Assembly (NCBI GenBank): GCA_965249035.1
Contig: CBDFKV010000006.1
Location: 434,001 to 498,000 of the forward strand
Origin: CBDFKV01 sp965249035
GTDB taxonomy: Bacteria > Pseudomonadota > Gammaproteobacteria > Arenicellales > Poriferihabitantaceae
Direction: 5' to 3'
Length of the DNA stretch: 64,000 bases
Shown in pieces: positions 1 to 9,774 of the stretch. Numbering within the stretch: the stretch's first letter is position 1; each line of letters starts with the position of its first letter. A program made the translations under genes and the position numbers. A model generated the notes under the pieces. That model saw only the letters and a list, made by a program, of their open reading frames with translations. It made no database searches and had not been told where the DNA came from.

Positions 1-1200
1 CTACTTAGCCAATTTTTTCGCTTGTTTAATCCACTCTTCCCGCTCGATTCGCCCTTTAAAAGCCAACTTTTCGTCGACTTCAGCGATCTGTGCTGCATCG
101 AATGCAGCAATTTCAGCGAAAGTTGAAATACCCAAATCCTTCAGCTTACCTTCGATGACTGGACCAATGCCGTTGATTTCGGTCAAATTATCGCCGTCTT
201 TATCTGCCTTTAGCGCAGACTTCTTTGCCGCAGGCTTGACCACGACTTTCTTTTTCGCCACTTTCTTTTTCGCCACTTTCTTCTTTGCTACTTTTTCCTT
301 TACTACTTTTTTCTTCGCTACTTTTACTACCGGCACGGGAGCGGGCTCAGCTTCAACCGCTACTTTTTCTTCAGCTACCGCTTCCGGCGCTGCTTGAGTT
401 TCCTCTTTGGCTAACGCTTCCTTAGGAGTAGCGACTGAAATATCAGCTACGGCCACTTCAGCTGCTTCTACTTCAACATCACCGCTCGGTGCACGCATTT
501 CTGCCATTTGCTCTGACAACGCTTGGTGCTTGGCATCATTGATCGCGTCAGCCGTTTCAGCTAAATAGAGACGAATCGCGCGAATCGCGTCGTCGTTGCC
601 TGGTATGACATAGTCGATACCCTTCGGTGAACAGTTACTATCAACCACAGCAACCACTGGAATCCCTAACTTGTTGGCTTCATTAACAGCGATATATTCG
701 TGCTCGCGGTCAATGACAAACAAGGCATCAGGCAAGCCCTTCATCTCTTTTATGCCCGATAGGCTCAATTCCAGTTTGGCCCGCTCGCGCTCAAACTGTA
801 GGACTTCTTTCTTGCGCAAACGATTCACTTCGCCTGACTCAACCATCCCATCCATTTCTTTTAGCCGTTTGACTGAACTACTCACGGTTTTGTAGTTGGT
901 CAACATACCACCCAACCAGCGATGGTTGACGTAAGGCATATTGCAGCGTTCGGCTTCTTGGCGGATCAGTTTAGATGCGGCACGCTTGGTGCCAACAAAT
1001 AAAACAGAACCGTTTTGGGCGGCAATGCTGCCGACAAAGTTGGTGGCCTCTTTCAGCATCGGCAGTGTTTGCTGTAAATCGATAATGTGGAGTTTGTTGC
1101 GCGCACCAAAAATAAAAGGCGCCATGCGTGGGCACCAATATCGCGTTTGATGGCCGAAGTGGCACCCAGCTTCTAATAGCTGACGAATCGTAGTAGACAT
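1..1200 (-). CDS. rpsB: 30S ribosomal protein S2 with long C-terminal extension
   Basis: Small-subunit ribosomal protein S2, needed for S1 docking and translation initiation. Residues 1-235 or so are an ordinary S2, starting [20 protein letters not shown] and carrying the GTKRAA and [11 protein letters not shown] segments. At 399 residues the protein is about 160 longer than usual. The extra part is an Ala/Glu/Pro/Val-rich linker (about 236-290), a lysine-rich tract of repeated VAKKK units (about 290-330), and a compact C-terminal domain (339-399) with the INGIGP hairpin of helix-hairpin-helix proteins. From memory that domain resembles the tails on alphaproteobacterial L21 and NuoE (COG3743-like). 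The stop codon is at the window edge, so tsf, the usual next gene, would lie outside. The start is fixed by the conserved S2 N-terminus. Confidence 0.97.
   Translation of the reverse strand: MSTTIRQLLEAGCHFGHQTRYWCPRMAPFIFGARNKLHIIDLQQTLPMLKEATNFVGSIAAQNGSVLFVGTKRAASKLIRQEAERCNMPYVNHRWLGGMLTNYKTVSSSVKRLKEMDGMVESGEVNRLRKKEVLQFERERAKLELSLSGIKEMKGLPDALFVIDREHEYIAVNEANKLGIPVVAVVDSNCSPKGIDYVIPGNDDAIRAIRLYLAETADAINDAKHQALSEQMAEMRAPSGDVEVEAAEVAVADISVATPKEALAKEETQAAPEAVAEEKVAVEAEPAPVPVVKVAKKKVVKEKVAKKKVAKKKVAKKKVVVKPAAKKSALKADKDGDNLTEINGIGPVIEGKLKDLGISTFAEIAAFDAAQIAEVDEKLAFKGRIEREEWIKQAKKLAK
240..317 (-). repeat. In-gene imperfect 15-bp repeats encoding Lys-rich tract of S2
   Basis: The coding DNA for the S2 tail contains back-to-back near-copies of a 15-base unit (plus-strand form close to tttttcgccactttc), each encoding a VAKKK-like pentapeptide. 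The repeats stay in frame, so unit number could vary without frameshift. Confidence 0.7.
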
Positions 1201-1400
1201 GCTTTAATCTCAGATTGGGTTTATTGTCCGCAGGTACAGCAACCGACCACGTCATTAGAGCCGACTAGGCTCTGGCGACGGTGGCACCCGGATTGCTCCA
1301 AACCCCCGCGTACGTATTTAGCCGCTTAAATGCTGCCTAGCATGGCAGACATGGCGACCAGAAAAAACGAGGGCGCGATTCTACCTTAAGCTATTGCGTA
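1201..1400 (-). promoter_or_regulatory. rpsB 5' leader with hairpin, candidate S2 autoregulatory RNA
   Basis: About 200 bases precede rpsB. On the minus strand they contain a perfect hairpin (AGAGCC, five-base loop, GGCTCT; plus-strand 1257-1273) and, upstream of it, a GC-rich ACGCGGGGGTTTGG segment near 1295-1310. In many gammaproteobacteria the rpsB leader binds S2 for feedback control. Position and structure suit this, but I cannot confirm the known consensus. The remainder of the 389-base gap (1401-1589) holds the AT-rich map promoter region; I see no gene in it. Confidence 0.4.
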
Positions 1401-1589
1401 ACGAAAGCAAATTTGCGAGCATTCGCGTCGGTTTGATGCGAAATAGCTTTTTGCTTTAAAAGGCTAGAAAAACCCGCATAATTAAGCGTCGAGAAAAATT
1501 ACATTAAACCAGCACTCAGACTAGCAACGGCCCAAGCAACAGCCCGGGTTGTAAAGCCAAGTAACAACAGGGCTCACCCTAGGATTATC

Positions 1590-2345
1590 ATGATAAAAAC
1601 GCCTGCAGAAATTGACAAAATGATCGTAGCTGGCCGCTTGGCGGCTGAAGTACTGGATTTTATTGAGCCACACGTTCAGGCTGGCGTGACCACGGATCAC
1701 CTGGATCAGCTCTGCCATAACTATATTGTCGACCAACAAGCAGCGATCCCGGCACCCTTAAACTATCGCGGTTTTCCAAAATCTATTTGTACCTCCGTCA
1801 ACAACGTCATCTGCCATGGCATTCCTGGCCCCAAAAAACTAAAAAAGGGTGACATCATTAACCTTGATATCACGGTGATCAAAGAGGGTTACCACGGCGA
1901 TACCAGCCGGATGTTTTATGTCGGTGAGCCTTCAATACTGGCTAAGCGCCTCAGTGAAACCGCCTATGAATGTATGATGCTGGGGATTGAGCAAGTCAAA
2001 CCCGGCGCCCACCTGGGCGACATCGGCGAAGTCATACAGGATCACGCGCACTCACGAAATTACTCAGTCGTTCGTGAATATTGTGGCCATGGCATCGGCA
2101 AGCAATTTCATGAAGACCCACAAGTATTGCACTACGGGAAGCGCGGCTCGGGACTTGAACTTCAAGCGGGCATGACTTTTACCATTGAGCCAATGATCAA
2201 TGCCGGGCGGCGAAATACGCGCTTATTAAACGATGGCTGGACCGTGGTGACCGGTGATCGCTCGCTGTCGGCGCAATGGGAACACACCATTTTAGTCACA
2301 TCGACGGGCAGCCAAATTTTGACGACCACTGAGTCAGCTGCATGA
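1590..2345 (+). CDS. map: Type I methionine aminopeptidase
   Basis: Removes the initiator methionine from nascent proteins in the cytoplasm. The 251-residue length matches type I enzymes without an N-terminal extension. The metal ligands can be placed at D93 (LDIT), D104 (GDTSR), H167 (GHGIG), E200 (TIEP) and E231 (WEH), with substrate-pocket H76 in CHGIP. AGGA at 1581-1584 lies five bases ahead of the ATG, supporting this start. The stop overlaps the start of glnD (ATGA), so the two are probably translated in a coupled way. The rpsB-map-glnD neighbourhood is standard in gammaproteobacteria. Confidence 0.98.
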   Translation: MIKTPAEIDKMIVAGRLAAEVLDFIEPHVQAGVTTDHLDQLCHNYIVDQQAAIPAPLNYRGFPKSICTSVNNVICHGIPGPKKLKKGDIINLDITVIKEGYHGDTSRMFYVGEPSILAKRLSETAYECMMLGIEQVKPGAHLGDIGEVIQDHAHSRNYSVVREYCGHGIGKQFHEDPQVLHYGKRGSGLELQAGMTFTIEPMINAGRRNTRLLNDGWTVVTGDRSLSAQWEHTILVTSTGSQILTTTESAA

Positions 2346-4999
2346 GCTCTGTCGACAGCGCTTTTCTTAAACGCTACGCTTTATTGGATTTGGATGCCTT
2401 ACAAACGCACGCTTCAAATACCGATACGCTTACGGCATTTAGAGCTGCGCTGAAAACTGGCCGGGAACAGCTCAGCAAAGCGCACCATGCCAACGAGCCT
2501 ACCGACACGATCGTGTATGCAACTGCATGGCTGGCTGACCAACTGATCAAAACAGCCTGGCAAGGCCAATTATCATCACAAGCGCAACAAGGCACCGATT
2601 TGATCGCGGTGGGAGGCTATGGTCGAGGAGAGCTGAACCTACGCTCTGATATCGACTTACTGATCCTGAGCAAGAAAGAGCCGAGTGTAGATATCGCTAC
2701 TGAGCTGGGTGTGGTTATCCAATTTCTGTGGGACATCGGGCTAGAAGTCGGGCATAGCGTTCGTACCCTCCACGACTGCGTGGAACAAGGTAAAGCCGAT
2801 ATTACGGTCATGACTAATATGCTGGAAAGCCGGCTATTATGTGGTGATCAGGCACGATTCGATGCCTTCCAAGCCCGCATCCATCAAGCAGATTTATGGC
2901 CGGCACCTGAGTTTTACAAAGCCAAGCATCAAGAACAAAAAGACCGCCATCACCAAGCGGATAATACCGCCTACCGCCTGGAGCCCAACATCAAAAATAG
3001 CCCGGGTGGTTTGCGTGACTTACAGACCATCGGCTGGATTGCTAATCGTGTTCATCACACCGATGATATTCAAATTTTGCACTCAAACGGACTGTTAAGT
3101 GATGAAGAAAGCACGCGGTTTATCAACGCACGAAATCTTTTGTGGCAACTTCGAAATGGGCTACACATTTTAGCCAAGCGGCCAGAAGACCGGCTGCTTT
3201 TTGCCTGGCAAAGTGACTTGGCATCCGCGTTAGGCTATGAAGATACCGACACTCACCGCGCCGTCGAGATCATGATGCAACGCTATTATCGCGCGGCTAA
3301 AGACGTTGACCTGTTGAATCGTTTATCGTTGCAGTATTTTGACGAGTTAATTAATCACGCTGATATCACACAAGTCCAACCGATCGATGAGCACTACGAG
3401 TTGGTCAACGGTTATATCCACCACCGCGACCCCGACTTGTTCGATCACTCACCCCATCACTTACTGACAGTATTCGAGTGTTATCAAAAAACCCCAGGGA
3501 GCAAAGGATTCTCAGCTGAAATTATTCGCGCGGTGATTGCCAATGTCCACCATATAGATGATGCGTTCCGCGCTAACCCCCAACATAAAGCGACGTTTTA
3601 TGCTTTCTTTCACTACGAAAAGCGCCTGACCCACACCATTCGCAAGCTCGACTCCTATGGGGTTCTCGCTGCGTTCCTGCCCGTTTATGGGCGTATCGTT
3701 GGACAAATGCAACACGACTTGTTTCATGCCTATACGGTCGATGCACATACATTATTGGTCGTGCGTAATGTTCGCCGGATGACGATCAAATACCACCGCA
3801 AAGAGTTACCATTTCCATCCGAACTGATCAAGCGCACCCCTCGTCATGACCGTTTATATCTAGCGGCCCTATTTCATGATATTGCTAAGGGCCGTGGCGG
3901 TAACCACGATAAAAAAGGTGCCCGGGATGCATTAGACTTCTGTCTCGACATAGGCTTATCAAGGGAGGATTCGGAGTTCATATCCTGGCTGGTATTGCAC
4001 CATTTACAGATGTCAAAAGTATCCCAACGAGAGGATTTATCAGACCCTAAAGTTATTCAAGACTTCTGCCAGTTGGTTGGCGATAGTGAGCACTTGGATA
4101 ATCTTTATCTGTTAACCGTCGCGGATATCAGAGCGACCAGCCAAACCACCTGGACACCCTGGAAAGGCCATTTATTAAAAGAGTTATACGACAAATCCCA
4201 ACAATTTATTAAGTCAAATAAAGCGATTGAGAAATCGGCAGAACAACATATTTTGGAGGTTCAGGCAGAAGCACAGCAACTCATCAGTGACCGCGTCCCC
4301 AAATCTTTGCTCAAAAAATATTGGGCCATGCACGACCCAGACTATTTTTTGCAACACGAACCACGCATGATCGCTTGGCACGCTGAAAGCGTAGGTGAGA
4401 CCCACGCGCTGGATTTACCCATGGTCGTTGGGCGCTACCGTTCAACCCTGAAAGTGGCCGAGTTTTTGATCTATACCGCAGAAACCGAGCACTTAGTCAG
4501 CACCATAACACGCACCTTTGACAAACTCAGCCTCAACATTGAAGATGCGCGCATTCATGCGGGCAACCCCGGCTACACACTACTGCTGTTTCATCTCACT
4601 CATTCCCACCAAAAGCCGCTTGACGATGAAACCATCGATAGACACATCGACCAGCTGCGACAAGCCTTAATTACGTCCCGCAGCACCACCCAGCCGAGCA
4701 AGCGACTTATCCCCAAACGCTTACAGCAATTTGAAGTTGAACCGCACCTGGCTTTTGAAGATGACCTTGATAAAGGCGAAACGACACTAACGTTAACCGC
4801 ACTGGACCAACCTGGCTTAATGCACCAAGTGGCCAATCTGTTCGCTGAATGCCATGTCAAGCTATTGTCTGCGCGGATCAATACTCACGGAGAAAAAGCC
4901 AAAGACACGTTTACTATCTGCGATCATCACAGCCACATAGCACTCTCGGATGAAAAAAAGCAATGCCTGACAAGCAAAGCGCTAGAAAGATTGCGTTAA
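2342..4999 (+). CDS. glnD: Bifunctional PII uridylyltransferase/uridylyl-removing enzyme
   Basis: Nitrogen sensor that uridylylates and de-uridylylates PII (GlnB/GlnK) according to glutamine level. The 885-residue length matches the family. The nucleotidyltransferase motif GGYGRGELNLRSDIDLL is at residues 91-107, with the catalytic aspartates D103 and D105. An HD hydrolase domain in the middle carries LFHDIAKGRGGNHDKKG, and two ACT domains occupy the C-terminal 200 residues (TRTFDKL... and TALDQPGLMHQVANLF). It overlaps map by four bases and lies 10 bases before the AmgK-like gene. Confidence 0.98.
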   Translation: MSSVDSAFLKRYALLDLDALQTHASNTDTLTAFRAALKTGREQLSKAHHANEPTDTIVYATAWLADQLIKTAWQGQLSSQAQQGTDLIAVGGYGRGELNLRSDIDLLILSKKEPSVDIATELGVVIQFLWDIGLEVGHSVRTLHDCVEQGKADITVMTNMLESRLLCGDQARFDAFQARIHQADLWPAPEFYKAKHQEQKDRHHQADNTAYRLEPNIKNSPGGLRDLQTIGWIANRVHHTDDIQILHSNGLLSDEESTRFINARNLLWQLRNGLHILAKRPEDRLLFAWQSDLASALGYEDTDTHRAVEIMMQRYYRAAKDVDLLNRLSLQYFDELINHADITQVQPIDEHYELVNGYIHHRDPDLFDHSPHHLLTVFECYQKTPGSKGFSAEIIRAVIANVHHIDDAFRANPQHKATFYAFFHYEKRLTHTIRKLDSYGVLAAFLPVYGRIVGQMQHDLFHAYTVDAHTLLVVRNVRRMTIKYHRKELPFPSELIKRTPRHDRLYLAALFHDIAKGRGGNHDKKGARDALDFCLDIGLSREDSEFISWLVLHHLQMSKVSQREDLSDPKVIQDFCQLVGDSEHLDNLYLLTVADIRATSQTTWTPWKGHLLKELYDKSQQFIKSNKAIEKSAEQHILEVQAEAQQLISDRVPKSLLKKYWAMHDPDYFLQHEPRMIAWHAESVGETHALDLPMVVGRYRSTLKVAEFLIYTAETEHLVSTITRTFDKLSLNIEDARIHAGNPGYTLLLFHLTHSHQKPLDDETIDRHIDQLRQALITSRSTTQPSKRLIPKRLQQFEVEPHLAFEDDLDKGETTLTLTALDQPGLMHQVANLFAECHVKLLSARINTHGEKAKDTFTICDHHSHIALSDEKKQCLTSKALERLR

Positions 5000-5009
5000 G
5001 TGGTTTGAT

Positions 5010-6002
5010 ATGCGAAAAGCAGCAATCAAACAATTTCTAAATACGACGGACTGGCGAGATGCCCGCCTGATTCCGCTCGCACAAGATGCTTCATTTCGGC
5101 GTTATTTCCGGTTGCAGCTTGTCGATCGTACCGCAATCTTAATGGATGCGCCTCCACCCGAACGTGCGGTCATCGAATTTGCCCGCATCGCTGAGCACCT
5201 CGACCATTTAGGCTTGCATGCCCCTGCACCATTGGCGATAGATAACCGCCATGGCTTGTTACTCCTCAGCGACCTCGGTGACACTACCTTTACCCGCGCA
5301 CTGGCTGATGGCACCGACGAATCTCATTTGTATCAAATCGCCTGCGACACGCTGATTCACCTACATCAACACCCCAAAGCCAGCAGCATCGACCTACCTG
5401 ACTATGACGTACCAACCCTGGATCAAGAAACTGCACTGCTATTGGATTGGTTTTACCCGCTAGTCATGGCTAAGCCAGCGAACGAGGCCACCCGTGCGTC
5501 GTATTTCAAAGCATGGCACCAGATTTATGCTGATCTACCCTGCATGCCCTCAACTTTAGTGCTGCGTGATTTTCATATCGACAACCTGATGGTTATCGCT
5601 GACACTGAGGGCAATGAGCAATGCGCGTTGCTGGATTTTCAAGATGCCCTAATTGGTTCGCCGATGTACGACTTGATGTCGTTGCTGCAAGATGCGCGTC
5701 GCGATATCAGTCCCTCACTGGAGCAAACCCTATTGGACTACTACTTCGAACGAGTCGCAAGCAAGCGCCAAACCAGCCTACAGTGGTATTGGGCTTTAGG
5801 CGCGCAACGCCACTGCAAGGTCGCAGGAATTTTTGTACGACTGTGGCAACGCGACCAAAAACCACACTACCTAAACCACTTACCACGAGTGATCCGCCTG
5901 CTAAAACGATCTTTAGCTCGGGACGAATTACAAGCGATAAGCCATTGGTTTTCAGCCCATTTACCTCTCGATCACATTGATTGGAACCGACTCAACCCAT
6001 GA
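5010..6002 (+). CDS. amgK: AmgK-like sugar kinase (aminoglycoside phosphotransferase fold)
   Basis: A 330-residue APH-fold kinase resembling AmgK, the N-acetylmuramate/N-acetylglucosamine anomeric kinase of the peptidoglycan recycling route that bypasses de novo UDP-MurNAc synthesis. Visible are the N-terminal nucleotide-site region (QDASFRRYFRL), the catalytic loop LRDFHIDNLM and the metal-binding LLDFQDAL. In pseudomonads amgK is followed by murU; here pepN follows directly, overlapping by ATGA, and no nucleotidyltransferase gene is present. Substrate assignment therefore rests on family resemblance alone; the kinase fold is clear. Confidence 0.78.
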   Translation: MRKAAIKQFLNTTDWRDARLIPLAQDASFRRYFRLQLVDRTAILMDAPPPERAVIEFARIAEHLDHLGLHAPAPLAIDNRHGLLLLSDLGDTTFTRALADGTDESHLYQIACDTLIHLHQHPKASSIDLPDYDVPTLDQETALLLDWFYPLVMAKPANEATRASYFKAWHQIYADLPCMPSTLVLRDFHIDNLMVIADTEGNEQCALLDFQDALIGSPMYDLMSLLQDARRDISPSLEQTLLDYYFERVASKRQTSLQWYWALGAQRHCKVAGIFVRLWQRDQKPHYLNHLPRVIRLLKRSLARDELQAISHWFSAHLPLDHIDWNRLNP

Positions 6003-8626
6003 ACAAAACCGTCTATCTCAAAGACTACCAGGCGCCCAGCCATCTGATTAGTCATACGGCATTGCACTTTAGCTTAGCTGCCGATGAAACCGAAGTCACC
6101 GCTACTTACACCCTACAACGCAATGGCCCAAACCAACAGTCGTTGGCTCTTGATGGTGAAGCTTTGATCCTCAAGCACATTTCAATCGATGGAATCGAGC
6201 TGGACACAGATGCCTATGACCTCGGCGAACACATATTAACGATTCATGAAACACCCGCTGAATTCTCGTTAGAAATTACCTGCACAACAGCACCCGCAAC
6301 CAATACCGCACTCATGGGTTTGTACCAATCCGGAGATATGCTGTGCACGCAGTGCGAAGCACAGGGCTTTCGGCGAATCATGTGGTCGCTGGATCGACCG
6401 GATGTACTGAGCCAATATACCGTGACGCTTGAAGCTAACAAGGCTGATTACCCGATTTTGCTCAGCAATGGTAATTGTGTTGACCAAGGCGAAAATGGCG
6501 ATCAACACTGGTCCGTGTGGGATGATCCGTTCCCTAAACCTGCATACTTATTTACACTGGTAGCAGGCAAGCTAGCAGTGCGCAACGATCAGTTTATCAC
6601 CATGAATGGTCGTCACGTCGACCTCAATATTTACACCCGGCCTGGTGACGAAGACAAAAGCCGACACGCGATGGATTCACTAATCAAGGCAATGCGCTGG
6701 GATGAAACCGCCTACAACCGCGAGTACGACCTGGATATTTTCAACATCGTCGCCGTTAATGATTTCAACATGGGCGCGATGGAAAATAAAAGCCTTAATA
6801 TTTTCAACACCCGTTTTGTCTTAGCCAGTCCGGAAACGGCAACTGACCAGGACTATCACAACATCGAATCGATTATCGGCCACGAGTATTTCCACAACTG
6901 GTCTGGCAATCGGGTTACCTGCCGTGACTGGTTCCAACTCAGCCTGAAAGAAGGCTTTACCGTCTTTCGTGACCAGCAATTCAGTCAGGACATGGGTTCC
7001 GCTGGTGTACAACGGATCGCTGATGTCAGCCAGTTGCGCAATGTGCAGTTTCGTGAAGATTCTGGCCCGATGGCACACCCGGTCAGGCCAGATTCCTACC
7101 AAGCGATTGATAATTTTTACACCGCGACGGTGTATGAAAAAGGCGCTGAAGTGGTCGGCATGCTAGAGACCTTAGTGGGTCAGTCCACGTTTAGGCGTGC
7201 GACTGACACCTATTTTGAACGCTTTGATGGTCAAGCCGTAACCACCGATGATTTTGTGGCTGTCATAGCAGAAACTAGCGACCGAGACTTAGGCCCGTTC
7301 AAACGTTGGTATTCTCAGTCCGGCACGCCTGAGCTGCGCGTCGATTCTGATTGGGATGCTGACTCGAACAAATTGAGCATACGCTTACAACAATCAACAC
7401 CTCCAACCCCCGGCCAAACTACTAAACAGGCTTTTTGCATCCCTGTTCGTTTAAGCCTATTCGACTATCGTGGCAAGAAGCTTCAAAGCGATTATCTCGG
7501 TAACACCGATGATGAGCATTTGATTGAACTCACTCAAGACGAGCAACACTGTGAATTGATACTCAATCAGCCAGTGTCTGGCAAACCTATTGTATCGGCC
7601 CTACGTGGCTTTAGTGCACCAGTGCGTTTGCAACTAGATCAGAGCGATCAAGCCTTAGCTACACTCATGGCGCACGATGACGACGCATTTAATCGCTGGG
7701 AAGCCGCTCAAAAATGGGGTTTAAAACAAATTCTGAGTGGTGTTAGGGCCATTCAAAACAACGATGCCGTGGCACTCAACCCAGACTTCGTCGCTGTGAT
7801 GAATAGCGTGCTTAACAATGATGATATTGAAGACGCTTTAAAAGCTCAGCTACTCACTCTGCCGACTGAAGCCTACGTCAGCCAACACCTAGACATCATT
7901 GACCCCTACGCCGTTCACGAAGCACGTAAAGCCGTACTACAGCATCTGGCTAGCAAGCTACGCCCTCACTACGAACGAGTCTATGCCTTAGCTCAAGCAA
8001 AAAATACCGGTGTTTGGAATAACACCGAATCAGGCGCCCGCGCTTTGCGAGACACTTGCCTGGCGACCTTAATGCGACTGGATCAAGAAGATGTTTGGCA
8101 CACTGCAGAGCAGTTATACGATCAATCCCAATGCATGGGTGATACCATCTCAGCATTGGCCCTGCTGGTACATTCTCAGTCACCGAATAAAAGTGCACGT
8201 GTCGATCAGTTTTATCAACGCTGGCAACACGATCCTTTGCAAGTCAATAAGTGGCTGCAAATCCAAGCAGGATCAAGCGCAGAAAACACGCTGGCAGTCG
8301 TTCGCAAGCTGACCAAACACCCCACGTACGACCAACACAATCCCAATAATGTTTACGCGCTGCTGGCGGGTTTCTTTATGGCTAATCCGGTGCGCTTTCA
8401 CGACGCTAGCGGTGAGGCCTACCGTTTTGCTGCTGAGCAAATCATCGTGATGGATGCAATCAATCCACAAATAGCTGCGCGGCTGGTCAGCTGCTTTAAT
8501 CTGTGGCGCAATTATGATGACGCTCGCCAACAGCTAATGCTGACACAGCTACGCAGAATAGCTCAGACCCCCACGCTGTCATCCAATGTCAGCGAAATCG
8601 TTAACAAAGCATTGTCCACACAATGA
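5999..8626 (+). CDS. pepN: Aminopeptidase N (M1 family)
   Basis: Broad-specificity zinc aminopeptidase that completes cytoplasmic peptide degradation. With the ATG at 5999 the protein has 875 residues, close to E. coli PepN (870). GAMEN, which binds the substrate N-terminus, is at residues 259-263. The zinc site HEYFH is at 295-299, with its third ligand E318 in LKEG. A TTG at 5981 would add six residues, but 5999 gives an ATGA overlap with the upstream kinase gene and a normal N-terminus (MNKTVYLKDY), so I chose it. The stop overlaps the following HAD gene in the same way. Confidence 0.97.
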   Translation: MNKTVYLKDYQAPSHLISHTALHFSLAADETEVTATYTLQRNGPNQQSLALDGEALILKHISIDGIELDTDAYDLGEHILTIHETPAEFSLEITCTTAPATNTALMGLYQSGDMLCTQCEAQGFRRIMWSLDRPDVLSQYTVTLEANKADYPILLSNGNCVDQGENGDQHWSVWDDPFPKPAYLFTLVAGKLAVRNDQFITMNGRHVDLNIYTRPGDEDKSRHAMDSLIKAMRWDETAYNREYDLDIFNIVAVNDFNMGAMENKSLNIFNTRFVLASPETATDQDYHNIESIIGHEYFHNWSGNRVTCRDWFQLSLKEGFTVFRDQQFSQDMGSAGVQRIADVSQLRNVQFREDSGPMAHPVRPDSYQAIDNFYTATVYEKGAEVVGMLETLVGQSTFRRATDTYFERFDGQAVTTDDFVAVIAETSDRDLGPFKRWYSQSGTPELRVDSDWDADSNKLSIRLQQSTPPTPGQTTKQAFCIPVRLSLFDYRGKKLQSDYLGNTDDEHLIELTQDEQHCELILNQPVSGKPIVSALRGFSAPVRLQLDQSDQALATLMAHDDDAFNRWEAAQKWGLKQILSGVRAIQNNDAVALNPDFVAVMNSVLNNDDIEDALKAQLLTLPTEAYVSQHLDIIDPYAVHEARKAVLQHLASKLRPHYERVYALAQAKNTGVWNNTESGARALRDTCLATLMRLDQEDVWHTAEQLYDQSQCMGDTISALALLVHSQSPNKSARVDQFYQRWQHDPLQVNKWLQIQAGSSAENTLAVVRKLTKHPTYDQHNPNNVYALLAGFFMANPVRFHDASGEAYRFAAEQIIVMDAINPQIAARLVSCFNLWRNYDDARQQLMLTQLRRIAQTPTLSSNVSEIVNKALSTQ

Positions 8627-9330
8627 TCAAACAACCCATTACGGGCCTCTTATTTGATAAAGACGGCACTCTGATTGACTTGACAAAAACCTGGCTAGCG
8701 CCCATCACCCAAATTGGTGACCTCATGTTGGAACGCGGTACACTTCCCTGCGATCTCGGCAAATTGCTGGAGGTGGGAGGTTGGCAGGCCGAAACCCACA
8801 GCTGGCGTGCCGATTCCATCATTGCTTTTGGAACCAACCGAGAGTTACTCGATTATTGGAGCGAATTGACCGGGGCGGAAATAAATGATCAACTGCTAAA
8901 CGACGCCCAATCAATCGTTGATCAAGGCTTACGCAAGGCGGCACCTATCGTCGCTGATACCGCTGAACTGCTTAAGCAACTCAGCGGTGAATACACCTTG
9001 GGAGTGGCATCTATGGACGACGAGCGCAACATTCATCGAACACTAATAGGCTTGGAAATCAACGAATTATTTGACTTTGTCTGTGGCGCAGACTCTGGCT
9101 TTGGGATCAAACCTGAGCCCGGCATGGTGCAAGCATTTTGCGCCCAGACCGGCATTCCAGCGCGACAAGTTGCAGTGATCGGTGATAGCGATGGGGAGTT
9201 AATAATGGCAAAAAATGCCGGTGCGATAGGTATCGGCGTCCTTAGTGGTGGGCAGCGCCATGATGATCTTGCCCAATACACGGATTACGTCATTGATGAC
9301 ATCAGCCAGCTCAAATCCGTTCTTGGCTAG
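8623..9330 (+). CDS. HAD-family phosphatase, phosphoglycolate-phosphatase-like
   Basis: A 235-residue haloacid-dehalogenase hydrolase. Motif I is LLFDKDGTLIDL, with the nucleophile D12 and acid/base D14. The C-terminal motif IGDSDGELIMAKNAGAIGIGV holds the metal-binding aspartates, and a helical cap lies between. It resembles Gph/phosphoglycolate phosphatases, but HAD sequences predict substrates poorly. It is the last gene of the map-glnD-kinase-pepN run, overlapping pepN by ATGA, and the minus-strand tRNA gene follows. Confidence 0.85.
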   Translation: MIKQPITGLLFDKDGTLIDLTKTWLAPITQIGDLMLERGTLPCDLGKLLEVGGWQAETHSWRADSIIAFGTNRELLDYWSELTGAEINDQLLNDAQSIVDQGLRKAAPIVADTAELLKQLSGEYTLGVASMDDERNIHRTLIGLEINELFDFVCGADSGFGIKPEPGMVQAFCAQTGIPARQVAVIGDSDGELIMAKNAGAIGIGVLSGGQRHDDLAQYTDYVIDDISQLKSVLG

Positions 9331-9357
9331 TCCTTTATCAGTGATAGCTGAATAGTG

Positions 9358-9451
9358 TGGCGGAGAGGGGGGGATTCGAACCCCCGATGAAGCTATAAAC
9401 CCCATACTCCCTTAGCAGGGGAGCGCCTTCAGCCAGCTCGGCCACCTCTCC
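9358..9451 (-). tRNA. tRNA-Ser(GCU)
   Basis: Read on the minus strand, the gene begins GGAGAGGTGGCCGAG, pairs a seven-base acceptor stem, and has an anticodon stem CTCCC/GGGAG closing the loop CTGCTAA (anticodon GCU). It has the long variable arm of serine tRNAs and a T-arm GGGGG-TTCGAAT-CCCCC. The discriminator G is followed by an encoded CCA. A serine tRNA beside csrA is usual in gammaproteobacteria. Confidence 0.97.
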
Positions 9452-9534
9452 GGGAAAACTGCTCGGTTAAAACTTAGGACAAGTTCTAACCATCAATGTG
9501 TTACTGCTCAATCTCTTACGGTGTCGATCCGTAC

Positions 9535-9774
9535 TTATTTATTGCCAAAACTTTCGTCGTCAAACCCTTCCCCATCAATCTGGGCCTGTGCTTGTGCCGA
9601 TTTAGCTTCTTGTTCGCTTTTTATTCGATAATAAATTTCTTCGCGATGTACGGGTACTTCTTTCGGTGCGTTAATACCAATTCGTACTTGCGTATCCCGC
9701 ACGCCCAGCACAGTCAGGCGGATATCGTCACCGATATGGACTGACTCTCCTATTCTCCGAGTTAAAATTAACAC
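9535..9774 (-). CDS. csrA: Carbon storage regulator CsrA
   Basis: Dimeric RNA-binding regulator that binds GGA motifs in leaders and controls carbon metabolism, motility and biofilm formation. The first 60 residues are canonical ([39 protein letters not shown]). At 79 residues it is about 18 longer than E. coli CsrA; the additional tail is Ala/Gln-rich then acidic (EGFDDESF). The gene lies between lysC and tRNA-Ser, the usual order. Confidence 0.98.
   Translation of the reverse strand: MLILTRRIGESVHIGDDIRLTVLGVRDTQVRIGINAPKEVPVHREEIYYRIKSEQEAKSAQAQAQIDGEGFDDESFGNK

Noticed and set aside
155..397. 80-residue plus-strand reading frame rich in Phe/Thr/Ala
   Set aside because: It is the complement of the lysine-rich repeat tract of rpsB; its composition is explained entirely by that repeat.
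9358..9451. tRNA-Ser as an integration site
   Set aside because: No integrase or direct repeat of the tRNA 3' end was seen; both flanks are core genes in conserved order.
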